Source: Oceanicaulis sp. (GTDB taxonomy: Bacteria > Pseudomonadota > Alphaproteobacteria > Caulobacterales > Maricaulaceae). From it: DNA of 7,789 bases. Shown here piece after piece: positions 1 to 7,055 of the stretch; position 1 is the first letter of the stretch, and the number at the start of each line of letters is the position of its first letter. The position numbers and the translations under genes are program-made. The stretch is taken from assembly GCA_007571185.1 (NCBI GenBank), contig RKRX01000010.1:1-7789 (forward strand), in the 5' to 3' direction. Under the pieces are notes generated by a model that did not search any database, was not told where the DNA came from, and worked only from the letters and a program-made list of their open reading frames with translations.

Positions 1-825
1 ATCCGACAGGCTGCGCAGCACATAAATCAAACCGCTTGCCGTCTCACCGTCGATGGGATGATCACTGAACAGGGGACCGGCGGTCGGCTCGGTGATCCGT
101 CGCCCCGCTTCGTCCTTGTGCAGGGCGCGTTGCAGTGAGCGCATCAGCATGTTGCTCTCGGTTCCATTGTCGAAGATCACACGCAGGCGGGCGTCTATAT
201 GTCCCTTTTCATTGGAAAATGTCTCTCCCATTTGGGCCACATAGGCTTTTTGCCCGCCCACGATGAAGAACCTGCCGGGCTCAATCTCGGCCTTGCGTTC
301 AAAAATACGGGTTTGGCGCCGCCCGTTGGCGAGTTCTTGTTGCACGGTCTCAAAAAGCGGTTTGAAAGTGTTGAAATCCTCGCAACGCCGGCGGCTGGCG
401 ATGTCTTCAGCAGCGCGTTTGTCCACAGCCGATCGCACGTGCCTAAGCTGTGTGATCGGGGAGGCTTCGACCTCACCCTCCAGTTCAGCCAGCAGCGCCT
501 CACCATCGGGGTCTCCGGCATCGGCCACAGAGGCCTGGGCGGCCCCGGCCAACAGCCCGGCCCTGTCCAGAGGTTCAACCAGCTGCCGGCCGTCTTCAAG
601 TTCACCCATACGATCAAGGCGCACAGCGTAAAGACGTTCAAAAATGTCACAATCCTCACCATGCCGGGGCGCCCGTCCGTGCGCTTCATGAAAGCGCTGG
701 ATCTCGTCAAAACCTGCGATGATCCGCTCTTCACGCAGCGCGCGCGCAGCCGATTTTTCAGCTTCGTCTTCAATCCCCAGCTCGGCCAGCAGCGCGGCGT
801 CCTCTTCGGTAAACTCCCTAGCCAT
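1..825 (-). CDS. GIY-YIG nuclease family protein (3' end beyond window)
   Basis: 275 codons are visible and the C-terminus is missing. The product resembles a proteobacterial GIY-YIG family (T5orf172/Mug113-like) with a long N-terminal region followed by a C-terminal GIY-YIG endonuclease domain. Visible: an acidic/helical N-terminus with the motif ALLAEL occurring twice (residues 11-16 and 110-115); a conserved block around 209-243 (DARLRVIFDNGTESNMLMRS, then LQRALHKDEAGRR); and the first strand of the nuclease core, GLIYVLRS, at 265-272, the GIY half. The YIG half and the catalytic Arg/Glu lie outside the window, so activity cannot be judged. The start is the ATG at 825-823, with a GGAGG ribosome site (832-836) 6 nt upstream, inside the helicase gene. 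The helicase stop (818-820) lies 8 nt into this gene, so the two are probably translationally coupled. Family assignment is by recall of the protein pattern. The role in DNA cleavage with the helicase is inferred. Confidence 0.88.
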   Translation of the reverse strand, partial: MAREFTEEDAALLAELGIEDEAEKSAARALREERIIAGFDEIQRFHEAHGRAPRHGEDCDIFERLYAVRLDRMGELEDGRQLVEPLDRAGLLAGAAQASVADAGDPDGEALLAELEGEVEASPITQLRHVRSAVDKRAAEDIASRRRCEDFNTFKPLFETVQQELANGRRQTRIFERKAEIEPGRFFIVGGQKAYVAQMGETFSNEKGHIDARLRVIFDNGTESNMLMRSLQRALHKDEAGRRITEPTAGPLFSDHPIDGETASGLIYVLRSLSD

Positions 826-2884
826 GGCCCGCCTCCGCTTGCCTCCTCTTCATATAGGCCACGCCTGTGGCCATATGCCTTTCCCAAGGGTCAGGCGATA
901 TGATGGACGGCGCCCGCCCTCGGTCCTGATTGAACCTTGCGGCGCGTTTGAGCAGCTCACGCGCCTCTTCGAGCGTAAGCGGCGCTTTCTTCATCGAAAT
1001 TACGGCAGCGATCTCTGCAAGCCTTTCTTTGTTCATAGCCTTGGCGAGGATCGCATAGGCTTTGTCGAAAGGGTTGATACCCTCGATCAGATCTATATCC
1101 AGCTCCCGCACATCCATCGCAAACTTGCGCACGCCATCGATCAGGGCGGTGCTTCCGGCCCCCTCAACATCGGGACCGTCCCCGGACCCGCCTTGACTGG
1201 TTTGTTGCGCAAGAGTGAGTGCGGCGACGGCATGCTGGCGCACGGCTTCTCGATCAGGGTCGTCAAGTTCGGGAAACTTTTCCCGGACAATCCTGCCCAT
1301 GCGCGTGACGGTCAGGTCTTCTGGAACCAGGTCGCCGTCGGCTGACTTTCCGGTGAAGACTCCTTGTTCCAGTGCGGTTTTATCCTGAACAAAGGCGGTG
1401 ATGACTTCGTTCAGATCCTCCTTGCAGATACGCTCGGCCTCTCGGCTCTTTGGTTGGGCAAGACCCTTGATTTCAACCTGGAGAGCGCCCTGCTCTTCAT
1501 TGAAACCCACATTGCATATCTCGGGATTGTAACCGCTCTCGCCATAGTCGAAGCCTGCAACAGGGCCGCTATCGGTTGTCTTGGGCGTGAAGTTGAAACG
1601 CGGGACCAGCACCTGTTCCATCAACAGGCTTGCCGCGATGGCTTTCAGCGTATCGTTGACCGCCTCGGTCACCACCAGTTCCGACGCATCGGGCTCGGCG
1701 ATCAGATTGGTGAAACAGGCGCGGGTCTTGCCCCTTGCATCACGGGTGGCGCGGCCGATGATCTGGACGATCCCAGTCAGGCTAGACCGATAACCGACCG
1801 TCAGCGCGTGTTCGCACCAGATCCAGTCAAACCCCACCTTGGCCATGCCAAGCGCGATGATGATGTCCACATGGTCGCGATCATCGTTCTGGCTGGAGTC
1901 TCTCAGCGCGGCGGAAACACGATCGCGTTTGGCGGGATCATCATTCACAAGATCGGCGATGCGCAGGATACGGCCTTGCGGGGTGCGAACCTGTTGGAAA
2001 CCGGTCTCGGGGTCTTCGCCTTGCCAGGCGCCCAGCTGGTCAAGAATGTACTCGGCCTCCCTGATCTTGTCCCTGGTGCTTTCGCGGGAATTGACATTCG
2101 GAATGTGAATGATGGTCTTCTTGTCCGGATCAAGCACTTTCAGAAGCTGATCGGCGTAGGAGCCTGAATAGAAGAAATACCCGATATCCAGTTTTTTCAG
2201 GTATTTATACCCGTTGAGCTGTTCATAATAGGTGTAGGTGACCGTATCAAATCTCGCCTCATCGGCGGGGGTAAGCACCGGGACGGTATCGCCGCGGAAA
2301 TAGGAACCCGTCATGGCGACGATATGAACCTTGTCACGCACGATAAGGTCAGCCATGTGCGCGCCCAGCCTGTTATCAGGATTGGCCGAGACATGGTGGA
2401 ACTCATCCACCGCGATCAGGCACTCATCAAACGCCGCGCTCCCGAACCGGTCCATCGCAAAGCGGAACGTCGCATGGGTGCAGACCAGCACCGGGTCGGC
2501 GCTGGCGGTGAGAAACTCCTTCACTGCGCCCACCTTGCCCTGATCGCCGCCGGGCGCGTTGCAGAGATTCCATTTCGGCGCAACACGCCAATCCGCCCAG
2601 AAACCGGACTCTGACAGCGGTTCGTCGGCAAAGCTTGCTCCGATAGATTTTTCCGGAACCGCGATGATGGCCTTGCGCAGCCCCTGGTTATGCAGCTTGT
2701 CCAGCGCAATGAACATCAGCGCCCGGCTCTTGCCCGAGGCTGGAGGCGACTTGATCAGCAGATATGGCTCCCCACGCTTTTCATAGGCGCGCTCTTGCAT
2801 CGGGCGCATGCCCAGCGCATTGGACCGGGTCGAACGACCGGTCCGGCCATAGGTGGCGGAAATGGAGGGAATATGCCGGTTCAT
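818..2884 (-). CDS. DEAD/DEAH-box superfamily 2 helicase
   Basis: A 688-aa SF2 nucleic-acid helicase/translocase, complete. Counting from MNRHIPS: Walker A SPPASGKS at 46-53; DExH box DEFHH at 160-164; motif III-like MTGSYF at 191-196; a motif V region ALGMAKVGFDW at 344-354; motif VI QIIGRATRD at 374-382, with the usual arginines. The C-terminal ~300 residues carry no motif I recognise, but their pattern is familiar from bacterial helicases encoded beside GIY-YIG genes. The open frame continues 129 codons further upstream, but that extension is antisense to a coiled-coil gene, is rich in Arg/Ser/Pro, and runs across the promoter at 2915-2943. I therefore chose the ATG at 2884; the adjacent ATG at 2887 is equally possible. 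No strong ribosome site precedes either. It is the first gene of an operon with the GIY-YIG gene (8-nt overlap). Inferred role: ATP-driven DNA unwinding or translocation supplying substrate to the nuclease. Confidence 0.92.
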   Translation of the reverse strand: MNRHIPSISATYGRTGRSTRSNALGMRPMQERAYEKRGEPYLLIKSPPASGKSRALMFIALDKLHNQGLRKAIIAVPEKSIGASFADEPLSESGFWADWRVAPKWNLCNAPGGDQGKVGAVKEFLTASADPVLVCTHATFRFAMDRFGSAAFDECLIAVDEFHHVSANPDNRLGAHMADLIVRDKVHIVAMTGSYFRGDTVPVLTPADEARFDTVTYTYYEQLNGYKYLKKLDIGYFFYSGSYADQLLKVLDPDKKTIIHIPNVNSRESTRDKIREAEYILDQLGAWQGEDPETGFQQVRTPQGRILRIADLVNDDPAKRDRVSAALRDSSQNDDRDHVDIIIALGMAKVGFDWIWCEHALTVGYRSSLTGIVQIIGRATRDARGKTRACFTNLIAEPDASELVVTEAVNDTLKAIAASLLMEQVLVPRFNFTPKTTDSGPVAGFDYGESGYNPEICNVGFNEEQGALQVEIKGLAQPKSREAERICKEDLNEVITAFVQDKTALEQGVFTGKSADGDLVPEDLTVTRMGRIVREKFPELDDPDREAVRQHAVAALTLAQQTSQGGSGDGPDVEGAGSTALIDGVRKFAMDVRELDIDLIEGINPFDKAYAILAKAMNKERLAEIAAVISMKKAPLTLEEARELLKRAARFNQDRGRAPSIISPDPWERHMATGVAYMKRRQAEAGHG
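832..836 (-). promoter_or_regulatory. Shine-Dalgarno site of the GIY-YIG gene
   Basis: GGAGG on the minus strand, 6 nt before the ATG at 825-823. It lies within the last codons of the upstream helicase gene. It fixes the start of the nuclease gene and supports coupled translation of the pair. Confidence 0.75.
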
Positions 2885-2914
2885 CATCAAAATCCATGTA
2901 AAGCGTGGGCACGG

Positions 2915-2943
2915 ACCATACACGAAGAGGCAGGCAATGTCAA
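2915..2943 (-). promoter_or_regulatory. Sigma-70 promoter of the helicase/GIY-YIG operon
   Basis: On the minus strand, TTGACA (2938-2943) is followed by exactly 17 nt and TATGGT (2915-2920), a perfect -35 and a 4-of-6 -10. Transcription would begin near 2907-2909, leaving a leader of about 22-25 nt before the ATGATG at 2887-2882. This agrees with the short helicase start and excludes the longer open frame upstream. The -35 box lies about 120 bp from the divergent coiled-coil gene. Confidence 0.7.
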
Positions 2944-3020
2944 TATAGCCAAGCGAAAACAGGTCGCTGATCCTGCGCGCCAGTCTCACATGCGACATCG
3001 CAGCCGATGGTAGCGCGTTT

Positions 3021-3369
3021 GCAGATTGCCCGGCGGCGGTTTGTCGTCTGTCTTCATCGCATGAGCTCGTCACCCGGCATTCACCAGATTGCCAAACGGC
3101 TGGCCATACTGGAGGAGAAGATGAAGACAACACAAGCTGAATACCGCAGCGACCTGGCCGAACTGATGCAGCAGATCGCAGACCGGAACGCGGATCTGAT
3201 GCAGCAGATCGCAGACCGAAATGCAGAAGTGGCTGACCGCGTGGCGACCGCGACCGAGCGCATGGCGTCAAACCGGTGGTGGCAAATGGCCGTTCTCATC
3301 GCGTTCATAGCCCTGACCGCCAACGGCATTCCGGCGCTTTTAGCGTTTCTCGCGTCACAATCGTCATAG
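3021..3369 (+). repeat. Direct repeat, copy 1 (leader plus coiled-coil gene)
   Basis: First copy of a tandem duplication that includes 40 nt of leader and the whole coiled-coil gene. The copies align at an offset of 503 nt from 3021 until the heptad region, then at 545 nt, because copy 2 has 42 extra nt. Inside the gene is a further 33-nt tandem repeat (3160-3192 and 3193-3225), encoding the 11-residue unit (E/D)LMQQIADRNA twice. Confidence 0.85.
3061..3369 (+). CDS. Small coiled-coil protein with C-terminal membrane helix (copy 1)
   Basis: 102 aa, family not recognised. Residues 7-72 are charged and helical: a conserved head (IAKRLAILEEKMKTTQAE), two tandem 11-residue units (34-55) typical of a hendecad coiled coil, one NAEVADR heptad and VATATERMAS. 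A tryptophan-marked interface (NRWWQM) leads into a single hydrophobic helix at about 76-98, ending almost at the C-terminus. The pattern suggests a tail-anchored inner-membrane protein with a cytoplasmic coiled coil, probably oligomeric. It is transcribed divergently from the helicase operon and is duplicated just downstream. The ATG at 3061 matches the start in the paralogue and begins the protein-level similarity. An upstream in-frame ATG at 3007 is possible, but the DNA between is the leader shared with copy 2. No Shine-Dalgarno is visible. About half of the codon differences from copy 2 are silent and the rest mostly conservative, which supports a real gene. Confidence 0.66.
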   Translation: MSSSPGIHQIAKRLAILEEKMKTTQAEYRSDLAELMQQIADRNADLMQQIADRNAEVADRVATATERMASNRWWQMAVLIAFIALTANGIPALLAFLASQSS

Positions 3370-3523
3370 TCGCTCGCCCCTCCTCCATCACGGTTCATCC
3401 CAGACGCGGCAAGGACGGTCACCGGATGGTCGGTCAGCGCGCTGGGCGGATGCACCATCGTCAAGATCGGTGAATCCGGCCGTGGGCGCCGTAAAACCTC
3501 CCTTTCAACGGCTAATTCCACGA
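3370..3523 (+). other. Spacer between the two coiled-coil genes
   Basis: 154 nt separate the copy 1 stop from the copy 2 leader. I see no convincing gene, no hairpin followed by a T-run, and no clear similarity to the sequence flanking the outer edges of the duplication. The two genes may be co-transcribed, or copy 2 may use its own promoter. Confidence 0.4.
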
Positions 3524-3528
3524 GCAGA

Positions 3529-3557
3529 TTGACCGGCGGCGGTTTGACGTCTATCTC
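3529..3557 (+). promoter_or_regulatory. Possible promoter giving a leaderless transcript of copy 2
   Basis: TTGACC (3529-3534), 17-nt spacer, TATCTC (3552-3557), then only 6 nt before the ATG at 3564. Transcription starting 6-8 nt after the -10 box would begin at or beside the A of the ATG. The absence of a Shine-Dalgarno fits a leaderless mRNA. The equivalent boxes before copy 1 are weaker (TTGCCC at 3026-3031, TGTCTT at 3049-3054). Inference from matching by eye. Confidence 0.35.
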
Positions 3558-3563
3558 TGTCGC

Positions 3564-3908
3564 ATGAGCTTGCCACCCGACATTTACGAGATTGCCAAAC
3601 GGCTGGCCGTGCTGGAGGAAAAGATGAAAACGACGCAGGCTGAATTTCGCAGCGACCTGGCCGAACTGATGAAGCAGATCGCAGACCGGAACGCGGATTT
3701 GATGAAGCAGATCGCAGACCGAAATGCAGAAGTGGCCGACAGAAATGCAGAAGTGGCCAACCGGAACGCAGAAGTGGCTGACCGCGTAGCGACTGCGACC
3801 GAACGCATGGCGTCAAACCGATGGTGGCAAATGGCTATTCTTATCGCATTCATAGCCCTGATCACCAGCGGCGTTCCGACACTTGTAGCGTTTCTCGCAT
3901 CGCAATAG
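3564..3908 (+). CDS. Small coiled-coil protein with C-terminal membrane helix (copy 2)
   Basis: 114 aa, paralogue of the gene at 3061. It has the same head (IAKRLAVLEEKMKTTQAE), two 11-residue units (34-55, with LMKQ replacing LMQQ), then three heptads NAEVA(D/N)R at 54-74 where copy 1 has one. VATATERMASNRWWQM leads to a single hydrophobic helix at about 90-112, and the protein ends at SQ. Expected topology is a cytoplasmic rod anchored by its C-terminus in the inner membrane. The coiled coil has grown by exactly two heptads, about 2 nm if fully helical, so length variation looks tolerated. No enzymatic motif is present. Function unknown; a structural, sensor-anchor or membrane-effector role beside the helicase operon is speculation. 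Confidence 0.68.
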   Translation: MSLPPDIYEIAKRLAVLEEKMKTTQAEFRSDLAELMKQIADRNADLMKQIADRNAEVADRNAEVANRNAEVADRVATATERMASNRWWQMAILIAFIALITSGVPTLVAFLASQ

Positions 3909-3991
3909 CCATATAGGGCCCCGCTAGGCAGCATTGCTTAGATAGGTTTAACATCGACGGGAACATCCCTTGAACGGTTGCAGGTTGGTTT

Positions 3992-4270
3992 ATGAACAGC
4001 GAATACAAGTGTCCGATATGGGGAACGGATGCGACGTTTCTAGCTCACACTTCAAATGGAGATACTGTCGTTGATTCACCGAAGGTTGGAGGTAAATATT
4101 GTATTTCTTTTAATAATCAGATAGAACTTAATGATATTACTGGTAGTATTAGGGATGATGTTAATAAAAACATCACATGCTATCTTGAAGAACAAAGAAA
4201 ACATGTCATAGAATGCCCTATGGTACCGTATATCGGACCTATATTAGATCACATTGAAACAGAATGTTAA
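3992..4270 (+). CDS. AT-rich short ORF, degenerate zinc-ribbon-like N-terminus
   Basis: 92 aa, not confidently recognised. The N-terminus has the layout of proteins starting CPxCGT...(V)DCPRCG, a four-cysteine zinc ribbon. Here it reads CPIWGT (C7, W10) and VDSPKVGGKY, so three of the four expected cysteines are Trp, Ser and Val and zinc could not bind in the usual way. The remainder (ITCYLEEQRKH...) resembles the segment after the ribbon in such proteins, which I recall as much longer, so this may be a truncated relic. By hand count positions 4021-4260 hold 85 G+C in 240 (35%), far below the GC-rich neighbours, suggesting separate acquisition. The ATG at 3992 has only a weak upstream purine stretch. 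Its stop lies 51 nt from the end of the convergent ATPase gene. It could be a small functional gene or a decaying fragment. Confidence 0.5.
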   Translation: MNSEYKCPIWGTDATFLAHTSNGDTVVDSPKVGGKYCISFNNQIELNDITGSIRDDVNKNITCYLEEQRKHVIECPMVPYIGPILDHIETEC

Positions 4271-4321
4271 ACGATTTTTTATTTATTACACCGAGGATTT
4301 GATCCGAAAGTAGATACAAGA

Positions 4322-6958
4322 TCAAGGTGCTTTTATCTCTTTCTGGCATTCTTTTACTTTCTTCAACCAAATTTCAATCGCCTCCAACTCAGTCTCAATT
4401 TCCTCCGGTTTCGGTACTGAAGGGTTCATCTCGTCGGAGGCTTTATGCAAGAGTGCGGAACATTGCCTGTAATGCTTTCGCATAATCTCCGCATCCTGTT
4501 GTGTGATAGCAGAGAGTTTCGCAAACCCCTTCGTATCCACCCTGCTGGAGAATGTGCGCAGGACCGGAGAAATCGCATCCTCGACAGCCATCTCCCATGT
4601 CTGGCGTAAGTTGTCGATCAACCCTCGCGCGGTGGTAAGCCATTCTATTTCATCTGTGTCCTGATCGTATTGAGTGCGTGTATTTTTCAAGTGAGCACGC
4701 ATGGTTTTCAAGCTGGAGAGTGCATCCTTCGCTTTTTCAGGCGCTTCGTTTTTACAATAGCCCGGTACACCTTGCTGTTTTTTAACATGACGGAGCGCGA
4801 TTTCAGTTTTCTGGGCTGGATCATCCACCTGTGTGCAAGCTTTGCGTAGAAGGAAGAGAAAGGGAAGATCGTGAGTGAATACGACCACCTGCCGTCGGCG
4901 CCCTTCTTTGGCCAGACGCTTCGCGATAGCTTCACGACGCAGGTGATCGAGGGAGGAAACTGGATCGTCGAAGACGATCCCTGAATCGCTGTTGTTTGTT
5001 GCTAGTTCAGCCATGAAAGCTGCCAAGGCCACACAGCGATGTTCGCCCTCGCTTAGAACATCCCCTACCCTTGCATCGGGTGATGCGCTCTGGGTGAGAC
5101 TGACCTTGAAGCGGGAACCTCCATGCCGAGAACTCTCTTGCGTCAGCTCGATATCAGGACCCGCCGGTTCAAGATGGTCGATCTCCTGCGCGAAGCTAGC
5201 GCGCAGCTGTTCGGTGATCAAAGCCTGCGACAGACTAGTGCTTTTCGAAGTAATGGCATTCGACTTGGTATGCTTGAGCGCCGTTTGCAGTTTTGCGATA
5301 GATTTCGACCGTACGATCTGCGCAAGAACATCTTCCTTGATCCCGGCAAGCCATTGTCGATCTTTAAGTTCATCCAATTCTGTACGCAGTTTATTTCGCT
5401 CGTCGCTTTCATCATCGGCCAGAAGCGCCTCTGCGCGGCTTTCTTGGTCTATGATGGCCCTATCAAGACCGGTATCCGCGAGAAGAGGCACGCTATGTTC
5501 AACATCGGAATTTGATCGACGCATGGCACGCAACCGCCATTGCGCCCGTACAACAAATTTGCGCACAGCTGACGCAAGTTTGGCATTTCTCAGTTCTTCG
5601 GCAAGAAATGCGTGCCATTGGAGGAGATCAGCGCGTGGGACACCTGTTTTTTCCAGTTGATTCTTAAGGCCGTCGAGATCCTGCCTTGCGATATCCTCTT
5701 CACGCTGGGTGCGGTCCTGAACGAAAGCCTCAAATCGACGCAGGCGCATCGCCGCGCTTTGGTCCAGTTCCTGCTGGCACAATACGCAGCGCCCATCCTC
5801 AGCGGTATTCGGGAAATCGACCTTCGGGTAGGCTTTGGCCTCTGAATACGCGCGGGCTGCTTCCCACAGCTCCCGCCATGCTTCGGAACCGACACCGGAC
5901 AGTGGTTGATTTTTGGAAAAATCTTGCACCGCAAGCCTTGCCGCGGCACTTTTTATGCTGAGCTTGGCAGCTAAGTCAGCAAGCTTTTGGCCATTATCTG
6001 GCATGATCGCTGCTGCGAGACTTTCCAATTTTGAGCGCAGGGTCTGCAGCTTGGTTTTCTGTGCGTGAAGCCGCCGGGCGGTTGCTTTCGGGTCCGTTGC
6101 AAAGTCGGATGTCAGCTTGACAAGTTGGGCAAGTTCTGTTTCAGACAGCGCGGCCAGCTTGCCAACGGACTCGTCCTTTGTGCTCTCACTCAAAGAGGTT
6201 ATGAGCTTTCCCACTGCTGTACTGAGCAAGCAGCTCGGTTCAGATATACTTTCGGGAGTCTGCTTCTCGATGGACGAGATTTCATTCTCGACCTTATCCT
6301 TCACCGCTCTGCAGGCTTTTACCAACCACTCAAGCAGCCTCATCGGGAAAGGTGTATAGGCTAGATTATTCGTTTCCTCGACATGGACGTTTGCCGTGCG
6401 TGAATCGAAAACACTGATCTCCGACAACAGGTCGTCTGTCGCCTCGCCGTTCTTCCATTCGGCTTTCAGAATCTCCTCGCCTGCATGGTATTCCAGTTCC
6501 GCGCACTGCGGTCCGGGTTGCGTTGTGTAAATGTTCGGAAGTATCACTTCCGGCCCGCCACGAACGGTTCTGGCACGGCACGCATTTTTCAAGACACGTA
6601 CATAACCCGACTTGCCCGCACCATTATCGCCATAGACGATGGTGATACCCTTGGGGATAAAGTTCAGGGTCTGACGTTCGGTCAACGCATTTACGTTCTG
6701 AACGCCGCGCATATTCTTAAGCGCCACGGTGGGCGCTCCGCTGCGCTGAGCGGTGATATGTCCCTCGGCCAAGGGCTCACTTGCCAGAGAACTGTCTTTA
6801 CAAAGCGCGGTCAATTGGTCGATGTCATTGACGGAAAGCTCTCCGTGAACCACAAGCCGTCGCAACGCATCGCGCTGCCATGGCGGACGATCCTTCGACC
6901 ACGCTAGGATTGCCTGCAACGCATCGGCTTCCGTTTTAATTTCTGACACCGCAATCAA
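4322..6958 (-). CDS. SMC/Rad50-like AAA_13 ATPase with zinc-hook-like CxxC (PrrC/RloC-type)
   Basis: 878 aa, complete. Domain order: N-terminal helical segment typical of the family (AILAWSKDRPPWQRDALRRL, 17-36); ABC-type nucleotide-binding half with Walker A GDNGAGKS (110-117) and the family motif VFDSRTANVHVE (183-194); long coiled-coil arms (roughly 280-560) with a CVLC zinc-hook-like motif at 391-394; second ATPase half with ABC signature LSEGEHR (635-641), Walker B IVFDDP (661-666), D-loop SSLDH and H-loop FTHD (His696). The C-terminus (about 740-878) is helical and carries RQCSALLH (831-838), an Rx6H arrangement compatible with HEPN-like RNases. RloC/PrrC relatives couple such an ATPase to tRNA anticodon cleavage upon phage or DNA-damage cues. 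That role here is inference. The start is TTG at 6958, 4 nt after GAGGG (6963-6967). A GTG at 6949 is the alternative, but its spacing is poor. It is transcribed toward the convergent 92-aa ORF; no clear terminator is seen. Confidence 0.92.
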   Translation of the reverse strand: MIAVSEIKTEADALQAILAWSKDRPPWQRDALRRLVVHGELSVNDIDQLTALCKDSSLASEPLAEGHITAQRSGAPTVALKNMRGVQNVNALTERQTLNFIPKGITIVYGDNGAGKSGYVRVLKNACRARTVRGGPEVILPNIYTTQPGPQCAELEYHAGEEILKAEWKNGEATDDLLSEISVFDSRTANVHVEETNNLAYTPFPMRLLEWLVKACRAVKDKVENEISSIEKQTPESISEPSCLLSTAVGKLITSLSESTKDESVGKLAALSETELAQLVKLTSDFATDPKATARRLHAQKTKLQTLRSKLESLAAAIMPDNGQKLADLAAKLSIKSAAARLAVQDFSKNQPLSGVGSEAWRELWEAARAYSEAKAYPKVDFPNTAEDGRCVLCQQELDQSAAMRLRRFEAFVQDRTQREEDIARQDLDGLKNQLEKTGVPRADLLQWHAFLAEELRNAKLASAVRKFVVRAQWRLRAMRRSNSDVEHSVPLLADTGLDRAIIDQESRAEALLADDESDERNKLRTELDELKDRQWLAGIKEDVLAQIVRSKSIAKLQTALKHTKSNAITSKSTSLSQALITEQLRASFAQEIDHLEPAGPDIELTQESSRHGGSRFKVSLTQSASPDARVGDVLSEGEHRCVALAAFMAELATNNSDSGIVFDDPVSSLDHLRREAIAKRLAKEGRRRQVVVFTHDLPFLFLLRKACTQVDDPAQKTEIALRHVKKQQGVPGYCKNEAPEKAKDALSSLKTMRAHLKNTRTQYDQDTDEIEWLTTARGLIDNLRQTWEMAVEDAISPVLRTFSSRVDTKGFAKLSAITQQDAEIMRKHYRQCSALLHKASDEMNPSVPKPEEIETELEAIEIWLKKVKECQKEIKAP

Positions 6959-6962
6959 CCCG

Positions 6963-6967
6963 CCCTC
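6963..6967 (-). promoter_or_regulatory. Shine-Dalgarno site of the ATPase gene
   Basis: GAGGG on the minus strand, 4 nt before the TTG at 6958-6956. It favours the TTG start over the GTG at 6949. An ATG at 6970-6968 overlaps this site but runs into a stop after four codons. Confidence 0.5.
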
Positions 6968-7055
6968 ATTGGCAAATTACACACCGGTCACGATCTACCA
7001 TGGTACACGACCCTATTACAATGAGAGGTAGGAAGGATTCAGGACTATCCCAGCT

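Larger units (their letters stand above)
3524..3908 (+). repeat. Direct repeat, copy 2, with expanded heptads
   Basis: Second copy of the leader-plus-gene duplication. It contains the 33-nt tandem unit twice (3663-3695, 3696-3728) and then three 21-nt units (3723-3743, 3744-3764, 3765-3785) encoding NAEVADR, NAEVANR and NAEVADR. Copy 1 has only one such heptad, so the length difference is two whole heptads (42 nt) and the reading frame is kept. Confidence 0.85.

Noticed and set aside
195..903. Long open frames on both strands at the left end
   Set aside because: They overlap the GIY-YIG coding frame in other frames. Their composition (Arg/Pro/Trp-rich on minus, no motif on plus) is that of shadows in GC-rich DNA.
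1364..2167. Long plus-strand open frame (267 codons) opposite the helicase
   Set aside because: It is fully antisense to the helicase, whose motifs are unambiguous; the plus-strand protein has no recognisable pattern.
3160..3225. Short tandem repeats considered as a CRISPR or non-coding array
   Set aside because: The units are 33 and 21 nt, contiguous without spacers, keep the reading frame, and encode coiled-coil units.
3081..3816. Minus-strand open frames across the duplicated small genes
   Set aside because: They repeat only because the plus-strand genes repeat (RSAICCIRSAF-like reverse reading); Ser/Arg/Ala-rich shadows.
4271..4321. Possible terminator between the 92-aa ORF and the ATPase (T-run, GGATttgATCC)
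   Set aside because: The T-run lies before the only small stem, the stem has just four pairs, and no convincing hairpin precedes the T-run.
6996..7005. Perfect 10-bp palindrome TACCATGGTA upstream of the ATPase gene
   Set aside because: It could be an operator, but a single short palindrome with no recognisable promoter around it is within chance expectation.
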